Source: Porifericola rhodea (GTDB taxonomy: Bacteria > Bacteroidota > Bacteroidia > Cytophagales > Cyclobacteriaceae). Taken from it: a DNA stretch of 64,000 nucleotides. Shown piece by piece: positions 25,421 to 34,464 of this stretch. The first letter of the stretch is position 1. Each line of letters begins with the position of its first letter. The translations under genes were made by a program, and so were the position numbers. Below the pieces are notes generated by a model. The model was given only the letters and a program-made list of their open reading frames with translations. It was not told the DNA's origin and did no database searches. The stretch covers positions 1,961,501 through 2,025,500 of the forward strand of contig NZ_CP119421.1 in assembly GCF_030506305.1 (NCBI RefSeq). Direction: 5' to 3'.

Positions 25421-26089
25421 ATGTGCTTACACACCAATATTTGTTATAAATTATTCATTTTGATGCTGGGCATAAGTCTGATTGCCTGCTCCAGAAGTAC
25501 TACCCAGATTACCGCTTCGTGGAAGAGTGACGAACTGAAGAAGGAAAAAGAGTATAACAATATTTTTGTTGCTACGCTGAGCCGAAATATGGAGGCTAAA
25601 GAAGTCGTAGAGGGTCAGCTTGCCGCCCTGCTGGAGCAGAGAGGACTAGAGGCTACTCCCAGTATAGAGATATTTCCTGAAAACTTTGCCGCTAACTATG
25701 CCGAAGAAGAAAACGAAATATTGAAGAAAGTAAGGGATAGCGGCCATGACGCCATCCTTACCGTTTCATTAGTAGATCAGGAAAGTGAAAACCGCTATGT
25801 GCCGGGTAATGACACTTACGCCCCGGCAGTAGCTTTCAGCTATTACGATAAGTTTCATACCTATTATTCATACAACTACAATGAGATTTATACGCCGGGC
25901 TACTATGCGCTAGACAGAGTGTATTACCTGGAAACTAATCTGTACGACGCGGAGAGTGAGCAGTTAGTGTGGTCTGCCCAGTCCGACACATATAATCCTG
26001 GTAACATAGACACCTTTGCAGAAGACCTTTCAGAGGCAATTGTAGATCAACTGAGGAAAGAAAGCCTGATTAAAGGCGAAGTACAGTAG
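25421..26089 (+). CDS. DUF4136-like lipoprotein
   Basis: 222 residues. The N-terminus has a lipobox LIAC with probable lipidated Cys23, so it is an envelope lipoprotein. The mature part resembles DUF4136-type proteins: ASWKSDE near the start, VEGQLAALLEQRGLEA, then DAILTVSLVDQ and a tyrosine-rich strand (YYDKFHTYYSYNYNEIYTPGYY), ending with ETNLYDAESEQLVWSAQ and a final helix. This resembles the fold thought to have a roughly TolB-N-like form. No function is established. It ends 15 bases before the convergent FGE-like gene. Confidence 0.65.
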   Translation: MCLHTNICYKLFILMLGISLIACSRSTTQITASWKSDELKKEKEYNNIFVATLSRNMEAKEVVEGQLAALLEQRGLEATPSIEIFPENFAANYAEEENEILKKVRDSGHDAILTVSLVDQESENRYVPGNDTYAPAVAFSYYDKFHTYYSYNYNEIYTPGYYALDRVYYLETNLYDAESEQLVWSAQSDTYNPGNIDTFAEDLSEAIVDQLRKESLIKGEVQ

Positions 26090-26104
26090 ATTTTGCTCTG
26101 GCTT

Positions 26105-27223
26105 TTATAGCTGAGGGTTAGCTTCCTGCACGCAACGGAAGCCCAGATGCTCCTGGCCAGAGTCTGTAGCAGTCGCCATACGTGCGCTGGGGCGATAGTT
26201 ACTACAATACTCCTGACTGCAAAGAAAAGAGCCTCCTTTGGTTACTCTCTTTTCTGCCATTGGTTCTGCCGGGTCGTAACTGGACTCTGGTCCTGTAGGG
26301 TTTTTACAAACGGCCATACCCGTAAGTTTATTCTGCGCATGAGTATCCGGGCGGTAGAAATCTGCACTCCACTCCCACACATTGCCGATCATATCATAAA
26401 GTCCGTAGCCATTTGGTTTGTAGCTTTTTACGGGTGCTGCCCCTGCGAAACCATCCTGGCCACTGTTGTTGTAAGGAAAATTACCCTGAAAGAAATTAGC
26501 AAGGTAGCGCCCATTGGGCATGAGCTCATCTCCCCAGGCAAAGGGTTGGTTTGCACTACCACCGCGCGAGGCGTACTCCCACTCTGCTTCGGTAGGTAGG
26601 CGTTTACCTGCCCACTCGGCATAGGCCTGGGCATCTTCATAGGCAATGTGTACTACGGGGTAGTTATCTTTGCCTTCAATATTACTACCTGGGCCCTGCG
26701 GGTGGCGCCAGTTTGCTCCGGTCTGCCATGCCCACCAGCGCGAGTAGTCATCTAAAGGGACAGCCTGATGTGGAGGGGCAAAAATGAGAGAGCCAGGCTG
26801 AAGCATATGTTCCGGAGGACGTGGTGTGCCTGGAGGAACCTGCTTCTTTAATTCTTCCCAGTCAATGGGGCGCTCAGCTACGGTAACATAGCCGGTAGCT
26901 TCTACAAACTCTCTAAATTCAGCGTTGGTTACCTCTGTTTCATCCATCCAGAAGCCAGAGACTTCTACAGTATATTCGGGGCCTTCATTATGTGTAGCGC
27001 CGGCATCTTCACTTCCCATGACAAAACGGCCTCCCGGTACCCAAACCATACCTTCAGGTTGTTCTCCCGGAGGAGGAGACTGCTGATTTGTGTTAGTGGT
27101 GTTGGCTTCCTGAGCACTAGCATTGGAGTTTTGTTTGGACTGGCTATCGCAGCTGCTAAATAAGACAGTAGAAAGCCCCAGTAAAGAAATGAAAGTTAAG
27201 GTACGTAGTTTCTGGTGATGCAT
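26105..27223 (-). CDS. Formylglycine-generating enzyme (SUMF1) family lipoprotein
   Basis: 372 residues with a lipobox (LFSSC, Cys25) and a Gln/Asn-rich linker, so it is anchored outside the cytoplasm. The FGE-sulfatase domain spans about 58-368: GMVWVPGGRFVMGS, EGPEYTVEVSGFWMDETEVTNAEF, YAEWAGKRLPTEAEWEYASRG, and GNVWEWSADFY. Near the C-terminus GGSFLC places Cys335 and Cys340 exactly five apart, the two active-site cysteines of genuine FGE, so it is likely catalytically competent rather than only a fold relative. It would convert a cysteine to formylglycine in sulfatases, but no sulfatase gene is in the window. Confidence 0.82.
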   Translation of the reverse strand: MHHQKLRTLTFISLLGLSTVLFSSCDSQSKQNSNASAQEANTTNTNQQSPPPGEQPEGMVWVPGGRFVMGSEDAGATHNEGPEYTVEVSGFWMDETEVTNAEFREFVEATGYVTVAERPIDWEELKKQVPPGTPRPPEHMLQPGSLIFAPPHQAVPLDDYSRWWAWQTGANWRHPQGPGSNIEGKDNYPVVHIAYEDAQAYAEWAGKRLPTEAEWEYASRGGSANQPFAWGDELMPNGRYLANFFQGNFPYNNSGQDGFAGAAPVKSYKPNGYGLYDMIGNVWEWSADFYRPDTHAQNKLTGMAVCKNPTGPESSYDPAEPMAEKRVTKGGSFLCSQEYCSNYRPSARMATATDSGQEHLGFRCVQEANPQL

Positions 27224-27532
27224 CGCTAATTTTTCTTAAACTTAAAAGCTTGACCATCAGGCTAAAAGCGCCTGTAAAATTAAGCAGGCTACAATCTAAG
27301 CATTATCCTCTGCACAGAAAAGCTTTAGCATCTTCAATTTCTTCATTAATAGTAAGCATTACTTTATTAGGTAGTTAAGTCCATACTGCAAATGCCTGTA
27401 GCTGAGTTTGACGTTTTGTGAATAATAAGATTAAAATACTGTGTTAATACTTATTTTTTTGGAAACATCTGTTACGGTTTTTTCTTTATATTAGACTAGA
27501 GATTAATACTTGTACTACCGACACAACCTAAG
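27224..27532. other. Divergent intergenic region
   Basis: A 309-base AT-rich stretch between two divergent exported-protein genes. It must hold promoters for both, but I see no clear -7/-33 pair and no repeat or RNA structure. Confidence 0.4.
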
Positions 27533-28471
27533 ATGAACAGTGTTGCATCCAGCCACTCCCGCCGACACTTTTTGAAAACCGCGGCTCTTTCTACAGCAGC
27601 AGTATGTAGTACTACTCCTTTGCCTGTCCTTTCACCAAAAGAAAGGATATACAGGACCATACCTAGTAGTGGAGAGCAGATTCCTGCAATAGGCATGGGG
27701 TCATGGCTGACCTTTGATGTGGGTAATTCCGAAGTGCAGCGCCAGCCTATGCGGCAGGTACTAGATACATTTGTTTCCTTAGGAAGTGGTATGATAGACA
27801 GCTCGCCTATGTACGGGCGCTCCCAGCAAGTAATTGGAGAACTGGCCGCCGAGCTCGGAGTAACAGAAAAATTGTGGGTAGCTACCAAAGTTTGGACGCA
27901 TGGCGAACAGGCTGGAAAAAACCAGATTGAAGAGTCTGTTAAGCTCTTTAAAAAATGGCCCAGACTGGAGCAGATACACAATATCCGGGACTACAAAACC
28001 CATATACAGACTCTCAGAAAACTCAAAGAAAAAGGCAGGCTTAAGTATGTGGGTGTAACGCATTATGTGGATAGCGCACATGACGATCTTGCCAAGTTGG
28101 TGCGGGATGAAAAGCTGGATTTTATTCAGATTAACCTTTCAGTACGCTCTACTGCCGCTGAAGATTATCTGCTGCCTCTTGCCGCAGACAAAGGGGTAGC
28201 CGTAATTATTAACCAGCCTTTTGAGACCAAAGCGCTTTTTCGTACCGTAGAGGGGGTAAACCTACCTCCCTGGGCAAAAACATGGGATATCGCCAACTGG
28301 GCGTCTTTCTTTTTAAAATACATTATCTCAAACCCAAATGTAAGTTGCGCTATACCAGCTACTACTCAGGTGGCTCATGTAAAAGAAAACATGGCAGCAG
28401 GTTATGCTCCCTTGCCGGATGAGACTATCCGTAAAAAAATGAAAGCTTATTATAAACTACATACACAATGA
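27533..28471 (+). CDS. Tat-exported aldo/keto reductase family protein
   Basis: 312 residues. The N-terminus carries a twin-arginine signal (SRRHFLKTAALSTAAVCSTTPLP), so folded protein is exported. The aldo/keto reductase fold follows, with the active-site motif MIDSSPMYGRS (Asp and Tyr present), VATKVWTHG (Lys present) and LEQIHNIRDY (His present), so the tetrad is complete. Typical partners are sugars or carbonyls with an NADPH cofactor, so export of such an enzyme is unusual and could imply tight cofactor binding. The start of the Gfo/Idh gene overlaps its stop by four bases. Confidence 0.8.
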   Translation: MNSVASSHSRRHFLKTAALSTAAVCSTTPLPVLSPKERIYRTIPSSGEQIPAIGMGSWLTFDVGNSEVQRQPMRQVLDTFVSLGSGMIDSSPMYGRSQQVIGELAAELGVTEKLWVATKVWTHGEQAGKNQIEESVKLFKKWPRLEQIHNIRDYKTHIQTLRKLKEKGRLKYVGVTHYVDSAHDDLAKLVRDEKLDFIQINLSVRSTAAEDYLLPLAADKGVAVIINQPFETKALFRTVEGVNLPPWAKTWDIANWASFFLKYIISNPNVSCAIPATTQVAHVKENMAAGYAPLPDETIRKKMKAYYKLHTQ

Positions 28472-29559
28472 TCAACCGCCGGAAATTTTTAGCGCAATCT
28501 TTAACCGGAGCTTCTGGGCTGGCGCTCAGTACTTCGGCTTTTTCAAATATCATTATTCCACAGCAGAACAAAAAGCTGGGCGTTGCCCTGGTAGGGCTGG
28601 GCTACTATAGCACCGATGTGCTGGCTCCTGCCCTGCAACAAACTGAGCACTGTGAGCTAAGAGGAATTGTAACCGGTACACCCGCCAAAGCGGAACAGTG
28701 GAAGAAGCAGTATAATATACCTGATAAAAATATTTATAACTACGAGACCATAGGTCAGGTGGCTAATAACTCGGACATAGATGTTATATATGTGGTGCTT
28801 CCTCCCTCTATGCATGCCGAATATAGCATACGTGCTGCGCAGGCAGGTAAGCATGTGTGGTGCGAGAAACCTATGGCCATGACGGTAGAAGAGTGCCAGA
28901 ATATGATAGATGCCTGTAATAAAAATAAAGTGAAGCTTAGCATTGGCTACCGATTACAGCATGAGCCTAATACACAGCAGATAATAGCATTTACCAAAAA
29001 CCAGGCCTACGGGAAAGTACAAAATGTAGAAGCTGCCGCAGGCTATCGTGATAATAGAACAGACCATTGGAAGCAGAAAAAAGAAATGGGAGGCGGTGCT
29101 ATGTACGATATGGGAGTATATCCGCTAAATGCCGCACGCTACTCTACTCAAATGGAGCCTATAGCTGTTACCGCACGAGCTTCTACTGATCGTCCGGAAA
29201 TTTACCACGAAGTAGAAGAGACTATGGAGTTTGATCTGGAGTTTCCTGGTGGCGTTAAGGCTCAATGTATGACCACCTTTGGTAAAAGTGTAAACCGTTT
29301 GATGGTTAACTGTAGTGATGGCTGGTACAAACTGGAGCCTTTTCAAGGGTACAGTGGTATTAAGGGAGAAACCAGCGATGGCAAAATTCTGAATGAGCGT
29401 ATACCCAATCAGCAGGCAAAGCAGATGGACGATGATGCATTGGCTATCATTAACAACAAAGCAGTATTGGTTCCTGGCGAAGAGGGTTTGAAAGATATAC
29501 GCGTTGTAGAAGCAGTTTATCGTTCTGTGGCACAGAAAGATAAAGTAGCTATATCTTAG
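28468..29559 (+). CDS. Tat-exported Gfo/Idh/MocA family oxidoreductase
   Basis: 363 residues with a twin-arginine signal at the start (INRRKFLAQSLTGASGLALS). The Rossmann part begins GVALVGLGYYSTDVLAPALQ, then IDVIYVVLPPSMHAEYSIRAA and the conserved HVWCEKPMAMTVEEC (Lys of the EKP motif). The C-terminal domain has GGGAMYDMGVYPLNAARY. Such proteins act as NAD(P)-dependent sugar dehydrogenases or aldose-aldose oxidoreductases with a bound cofactor (glucose-fructose oxidoreductase type). Co-operonic with the aldo/keto reductase. Substrate unknown, probably a periplasmic sugar. Confidence 0.82.
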   Translation: MINRRKFLAQSLTGASGLALSTSAFSNIIIPQQNKKLGVALVGLGYYSTDVLAPALQQTEHCELRGIVTGTPAKAEQWKKQYNIPDKNIYNYETIGQVANNSDIDVIYVVLPPSMHAEYSIRAAQAGKHVWCEKPMAMTVEECQNMIDACNKNKVKLSIGYRLQHEPNTQQIIAFTKNQAYGKVQNVEAAAGYRDNRTDHWKQKKEMGGGAMYDMGVYPLNAARYSTQMEPIAVTARASTDRPEIYHEVEETMEFDLEFPGGVKAQCMTTFGKSVNRLMVNCSDGWYKLEPFQGYSGIKGETSDGKILNERIPNQQAKQMDDDALAIINNKAVLVPGEEGLKDIRVVEAVYRSVAQKDKVAIS

Positions 29560-29731
29560 CTAGGCAGGGCGTGTGTATGCATGCCCCCTACACCCCCTAG
29601 TGTTCAGAAAGAAATGAAGCAAAAAATCCATCGCTTCTGGGCAATGGAGAGGTAGCGATAGTACAGGATAGTGCCTTGTTTAGAATTTTGTATGTTGCCA
29701 GAATCAAGTGTTGGATAAAGAATACTCCTGT

Positions 29732-30490
29732 ATGATGCACATCGGCCTGTTTGTACCCTGTTATGTAGATCAATTTTACCCTCGGGTAGCTATTGCTACG
29801 CTAGAGCTGTTAGAAAAACTCGGTTATCGGGTAAGTGTGCCTCCTGACCAGACCTGTTGCGGGCAACCTATGGCAAATTCTGGCTATGAGCGTTATAGTA
29901 AAAAAACTATGGAGCTCTTCGTTAAAAACTTCGCCTCCTACGATTACATCGTGGCTCCCTCTGGCAGTTGTGTATACCATGTGCGTAAGCACTACGATAC
30001 CCTGGAGCAAACGCCTGAGGTGGCTCATATCAGAGAGAGAACAGTAGATATTTGTGAGTTTCTGGTTAACCACTGCGACAAAGCACTACCCGAAAGTAAC
30101 TTTCCGTACCGGGTTGGGCTACACCAAAGCTGCCACGGACAAAGAGGACTTCGTTTTGGCAAGTCATCAGAAGTAGTAGCTGAGCCGTTTTCTATAGTAC
30201 GCCAACTGCTGGAGAGTGTAGAAGGGATAGAGCTGGTAGATTTACAGCGGGCAGATGAGTGCTGTGGTTTTGGAGGAACTTTTGCCATAGCCGAAGAGGC
30301 AGTGTCGGTAAAAATGGGCAAAGATCGGGTGCAGGACCATATTCTTAATGGTGCACAGGTAATTACTGGTACCGATATGTCGTGCCTGATGCATATGGAA
30401 GGAATCATAAGAAGAAGACAACTTCCACTACGTGTAATGCATGTTAGCGAAATATTAAATCATACCCATCAACATGAGCCATCCTCATAA
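29732..30490 (+). CDS. lutA: LutA-type FeS protein of L-lactate oxidation
   Basis: 252 residues from ATG 29732 (another ATG at 29735, and an in-frame GTG at 29708 is less likely). Two cysteine-rich CCG modules are visible: LFVPCYVDQFYP with DQTCCGQPMANSGY, and HQSCHGQRGLRFG with ADECCGFGGTFAI. These bind iron-sulfur in LutA/YkgE. It overlaps lutB by 17 bases. With LutB and LutC it oxidises L-lactate to pyruvate in the cytoplasm. No lactate permease or regulator (lutP, lutR) is adjacent. The name rests on family homology and gene order. Confidence 0.9.
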   Translation: MMHIGLFVPCYVDQFYPRVAIATLELLEKLGYRVSVPPDQTCCGQPMANSGYERYSKKTMELFVKNFASYDYIVAPSGSCVYHVRKHYDTLEQTPEVAHIRERTVDICEFLVNHCDKALPESNFPYRVGLHQSCHGQRGLRFGKSSEVVAEPFSIVRQLLESVEGIELVDLQRADECCGFGGTFAIAEEAVSVKMGKDRVQDHILNGAQVITGTDMSCLMHMEGIIRRRQLPLRVMHVSEILNHTHQHEPSS

Positions 30491-31844
30491 AGCGCAGGAA
30501 TTTATTGCCAACGAAAACCGTGTCAACTGGCATGATAAATCGCTCTGGCATGTGCGAGAGAAGCGCGACAAAGCAGTAAACCTTTTTCCAGAGTGGGAGC
30601 AATTGCGCGAAAAAGCGTCTCAGATCAAGTCTCATACGCTCTCCCGGCTGGATGAATACCTGGAAGAGTTTGAAAAAAACGCCATTGCTAATGGTGTAAA
30701 AGTACATTGGGCGAGCGATGCTATAGAGCATAACGATATTGTGTTATCCATTTTTAGGGAGCATGGCGTACAACGTATTGTTAAAAGTAAGTCGATGCTT
30801 ACTGAGGAGTGTCACCTAAACCCTTTTCTGGAGAAGCACGGCATAGAAGTAATAGACTCTGACCTGGGGGAACGTATTGTTCAGTTGGCTAAAGAGCCTC
30901 CCTCGCATATTGTTATGCCTGCCATCCATAAAAAACGGATGGAAATAGATGAGCTTTTTCAGAAACACCTGCATACCCCACCTAGTCATGGTGACGAAAA
31001 TATACTGACAGCTGCGGCGCGAGAGCATTTACGTCAAAAGTTTATGAAAGCAGATGCCGCGCTTACCGGAGTTAACTTTGGTATTGCAGAAACGGGTGAT
31101 TTTGTGGTTTGTACCAATGAGGGGAATGCCGATATGGGAGTGCATCTGGCACCTGTACAAATTTCCAGTATGGGTATAGAAAAGCTGATTCCTCGCTACG
31201 AAGACCTGGGCGTATTTACCCGCCTTCTGGCCCGTAGTGCTACCGGGCAGCATATCACCACTTATACCTCTCAGTTTCGTAAGCCTCGCGCAGGTACAGA
31301 GATGCACCTTATTCTGGTAGATAATGGACGTACGGTACAACTGGGTAGAGAAAAGTACCGTCGCTCACTGCACTGTATTCGTTGTGGTGCCTGTATGAAC
31401 ACCTGTCCCGTTTATCGTCGTAGTGGAGGCCACTCGTATCAGTCTGTTATACCAGGGCCTATCGGCTCTATACTTTCACCGGGCAGAGATATGAAAAAAT
31501 ACTCCTCTCTCCCCTTTGCTTCGTCACTTTGTGGCTCCTGCTCCGATGTGTGTCCGGTAAAAATAAATATACACGAACAGCTATACTTCTGGCGGCAGGA
31601 TATTACGCAGGCTACCAATGAAGAGCCTGCCAAAAAAATTTCCATGAAGATGACGGGCTGGTTATTTACCAAACCTAAGTGGTTTCGTAAAGCGGGCAAA
31701 TTTGGACGCAAAGCTTTAGCTAAACTGCCTCGCTGGATGGTCTACAATTCCATGAATGTTTGGGGTAAACACAGAGAGTTGCCGGAGCCTCCAAAAGAAA
31801 GCTTTCAGGAGTGGTATCAAAAGAACAGAAAAAACAATGGGTAA
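30474..31844 (+). CDS. lutB: LutB-type FeS protein of L-lactate oxidation
   Basis: 456 residues. N-terminal domain of the LUD type (ANENRVNWHDKSLW and GVNFGIAETGDFVVCTNEGN) is followed by ferredoxin-type sites CIRCGACMNTCP (about residue 301) and CGSCSDVCPVKI. Typical LutB/YkgF length and domain order. It overlaps lutA at its 5' end and lutC at its 3' end, so all three are co-translated. It would pass electrons from lactate oxidation to the respiratory chain. Confidence 0.92.
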   Translation: MSHPHKAQEFIANENRVNWHDKSLWHVREKRDKAVNLFPEWEQLREKASQIKSHTLSRLDEYLEEFEKNAIANGVKVHWASDAIEHNDIVLSIFREHGVQRIVKSKSMLTEECHLNPFLEKHGIEVIDSDLGERIVQLAKEPPSHIVMPAIHKKRMEIDELFQKHLHTPPSHGDENILTAAAREHLRQKFMKADAALTGVNFGIAETGDFVVCTNEGNADMGVHLAPVQISSMGIEKLIPRYEDLGVFTRLLARSATGQHITTYTSQFRKPRAGTEMHLILVDNGRTVQLGREKYRRSLHCIRCGACMNTCPVYRRSGGHSYQSVIPGPIGSILSPGRDMKKYSSLPFASSLCGSCSDVCPVKINIHEQLYFWRQDITQATNEEPAKKISMKMTGWLFTKPKWFRKAGKFGRKALAKLPRWMVYNSMNVWGKHRELPEPPKESFQEWYQKNRKNNG

Positions 31845-32427
31845 AGCAGATATAATAAAGGCTGTTAAAGCTAATAAACCTAATGAGCTCCCTCTGCCTT
31901 CTTTAGATTTTCCGTCCAGTAATGGGCAGAGTCTTCCCTCACTTTTTGAAGAACGCTTACTTGCGGGCGGAGGAGAATTCTTTTTCGCCAAATCTAGGGT
32001 AGAAGCCGAGACCTATATACAATCTCGTATTAAAGCGGGAGAATACAAATACATTGCTGGTGCTTTAAAGTCGCTTAATACTTTTGACCTGGCTAGCATT
32101 CAAGATCCTCATGAGCTTGAACTGCTCAACCTTTCTGTGTTTGAGGGTGAGTTAGGGGTAGCAGAGAATGGAGCTATCTGGTTAAGTGAAGATCGTCTTA
32201 TACACCGGGCTGCGCCATTTATTACGCAGCATCTGATACTATTGATCAGAGAAGATCAGTTGGTAGACAAGATGCATGCTGCCTATGCCGCCTTACGTTA
32301 TCACGACTATGGGCATGGGGTTTTTATTGCCGGACCATCTAAAACGGCAGATATTGAACAGTCGCTGGTAGTAGGTGCGCATGGTCCCAAAAGCTTGTTG
32401 GTAGTTATGCTGCCTACTGAAGCATAA
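31837..32427 (+). CDS. lutC: LutC/YkgG-type protein (LUD domain)
   Basis: 196 residues from ATG 31837, overlapping the lutB stop by eight bases; an upstream in-frame ATG at 31756 reads from inside lutB and is rejected. LUD (DUF162) domain features are present: GELGVAENGAIWLSE, APFITQHLILLI and the C-terminal FIAGPSKTADIEQSLVVGAH. It is the third subunit of lactate oxidation, with an FeS-independent fold. A terminator hairpin follows at 32433. Confidence 0.85.
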   Translation: MGKADIIKAVKANKPNELPLPSLDFPSSNGQSLPSLFEERLLAGGGEFFFAKSRVEAETYIQSRIKAGEYKYIAGALKSLNTFDLASIQDPHELELLNLSVFEGELGVAENGAIWLSEDRLIHRAAPFITQHLILLIREDQLVDKMHAAYAALRYHDYGHGVFIAGPSKTADIEQSLVVGAHGPKSLLVVMLPTEA

Positions 32428-32432
32428 AAAAA

Positions 32433-32457
32433 GTCTACCTATAAAGTAGACCTTTTT
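32433..32457 (+). terminator. Terminator after lutABC
   Basis: Stem GTCTAC/GTAGAC with a seven-base loop is followed by C and five T. Confidence 0.6.
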
Positions 32458-33116
32458 GTACACTTATGAGAATTAGCAACGTTATGATGAGAATCTTTAT
32501 TATGCGATAAACGCTATTTCTTTTCTTTTTAAAAGTTAATTTTTATAAACACTATCGGAAGCTGATTAGCTTGAAAAACTATAAAGGTTGAGGGCTAAAT
32601 TTTGCTTGCCACTCCTCCACTCCAAGCTATTGGTCTTTCCGCTATATTTCATTTACTAATCGCAAAGGTTAAATTAATCAGCTGCTCCCTTTTAGCTTAA
32701 TTTTTAATGTATAATAGCTGCGTTTCTGAATAAAATACGCTTCCGATTAGCTGTTTTTATCTAAGCTTCACATCCTTCTGAGGTTTCTACTTATAATAAG
32801 TCAGGAAATATCAATTTTTAACTGAGATAAGTAGAAGTATTAGACATTATACCTAAATTTTTATAGGCTTAGCTAGGTTGCATAAAATTACAATGTATTT
32901 ATCAAAATAGTATTAATTTATATCAATAATCAAAAATAGCGCTTAAATTTAAGTTGAAATTAACACTATTAAAATAGCTAACCAACTTATTCATGATGAA
33001 TATTAAATAGGAGTGTTATTAATATTGTAAATTATATATAAGCTATGCGCGCCGAGCCAAAGAGGGCTGAGGCCTGCTAAAAGACATACATTTTTCAACA
33101 TAAACCCATTTTTGAT
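32458..33116. other. Long AT-rich intergenic region upstream of hpd
   Basis: About 660 bases without a believable reading frame. A perfect 12-base palindrome CTTAAATTTAAG lies at 32942-32953, but AT-rich palindromes arise easily. Promoter-like fragments are present but none fits the consensus fully. It probably holds the control region of the homogentisate pathway. Confidence 0.4.
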
Positions 33117-34253
33117 ATGCAAACTGATTCAAGCTTATCGAAAAAAGTAGCAACCGAAGCAGAAGATATTCTACCTATTAATGGTACTTTTTATATAGAG
33201 TACTATGTAGGTAACGCACGGCAGGCAGCCTACTACTATCACTATGTATTTGGCTTTGATATTATTGCCTATCGTGGGCCGGAAACAGGCTACCGACAAG
33301 CTGCCAGTTACCTGCTGTCGCAAAACAAATTGCGCTTTATTTTAACTTCTCCTCTGCAACCCGATAGTGACATTGCAGAGCACATTCACCTGCATGGTGA
33401 CGGTATTAAAGATATAGCACTCTGGGTAGACGACGCACGTAAGTCTTTTGAAGCTACCGTAGCCCGTGGTGCTAAGGCAGTACAAGAGCCTTTTACAGTA
33501 TCTGACGAAGATGGCGAGGTAGTAATGGCTTCTATTGCTACTTATGGAGATACCATACATACCTTTGTGGAGAACCGAGCGTATCAGGGGCTATTTCTTC
33601 CGGGTTTTCAGGCATGGCAAAATAAAAACCTGGAGCAACGTAGCGTAGGTCTTAAGTACGTAGATCATATGGTAGGCAATGTAGCCCTGGGGGATATGAA
33701 CAAGTACGTGCAGTTCTATGCCGATGTGATGGGCTTTAAACAACTAGTTTCTTTTGATGATAAAGACATTTCCACCAAATATACTGCTCTGATGTCCAAG
33801 GTTATGTCTAATGGCAATGAGCGTATTAAATTTCCTATCAACGAGCCGGCACCAGGCCTGAAAAAAAGCCAGATTGACGAATATCTGGAATTTTACAAAG
33901 GGGCAGGCGTGCAGCATGTAGCTATAGCAACTGACAATATCATCAAAACAGTGAGCCAGCTTAGAGCCAATGGTCTTGAGTTTTTGCGGGTACCCGATAC
34001 ATATTACGATACCCTTAAAGACAGAGTAGGCGATATAGATGAGCCTGTGGAAGAGCTTAGAAAATTGGGCGTGCTGGTAGATCGTGATGAAGAAGGCTAT
34101 CTGCTACAGATTTTTACCAAGCCAGTCCAGGACCGCCCTACAGTTTTTTACGAAATTATTGAGCGTAAAGGAGCGCGTTCTTTTGGTAAAGGTAACTTCA
34201 AGGCTTTGTTTGAAGCCATTGAAAGAGAGCAGGAGCTTAGGGGCAACCTGTAA
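33117..34253 (+). CDS. hpd: 4-hydroxyphenylpyruvate dioxygenase
   Basis: 378 residues, the usual length. The two vicinal-oxygen-chelate domains are clear, with YYVGNARQAAYYYHYVFGF at the N-terminus. Iron ligands are visible as His184 (DHMVGNV), His267 (GVQHVAIA) and Glu346 (FYEIIER). It converts 4-hydroxyphenylpyruvate to homogentisate in tyrosine breakdown. hmgA, a Glu/Phe-type dehydrogenase and fahA follow on the same strand. Confidence 0.95.
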   Translation: MQTDSSLSKKVATEAEDILPINGTFYIEYYVGNARQAAYYYHYVFGFDIIAYRGPETGYRQAASYLLSQNKLRFILTSPLQPDSDIAEHIHLHGDGIKDIALWVDDARKSFEATVARGAKAVQEPFTVSDEDGEVVMASIATYGDTIHTFVENRAYQGLFLPGFQAWQNKNLEQRSVGLKYVDHMVGNVALGDMNKYVQFYADVMGFKQLVSFDDKDISTKYTALMSKVMSNGNERIKFPINEPAPGLKKSQIDEYLEFYKGAGVQHVAIATDNIIKTVSQLRANGLEFLRVPDTYYDTLKDRVGDIDEPVEELRKLGVLVDRDEEGYLLQIFTKPVQDRPTVFYEIIERKGARSFGKGNFKALFEAIEREQELRGNL

Positions 34254-34464
34254 GTGATATACAGATAGCCATACCATAAGGACATAACTTTTAGTGAAGA
34301 CATATATGCAAACAAGCCTAAAAACGCATCTTGTGAAGGAGAATTCATTAGCATTAAATATGCGGAATCTTTAAAAAAGCTGTAAGTTTTTACTGGAAGA
34401 AATTGTACGGGCCTATCCTATGGGTATGGCTAACAGTACTTTGTCAATTGTAAACTTTAATACC

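Noticed and set aside
29560-29731. GC-rich GGGC/GCCC inverted bases between the Gfo/Idh and lutA genes as a terminator
   Set aside because: Stem is short and no T run follows; not strong enough to list.
32942-32953. Palindrome CTTAAATTTAAG as a regulator site
   Set aside because: Perfect but very AT-rich in an AT-rich region, so chance is likely. I mention it only as a possibility.
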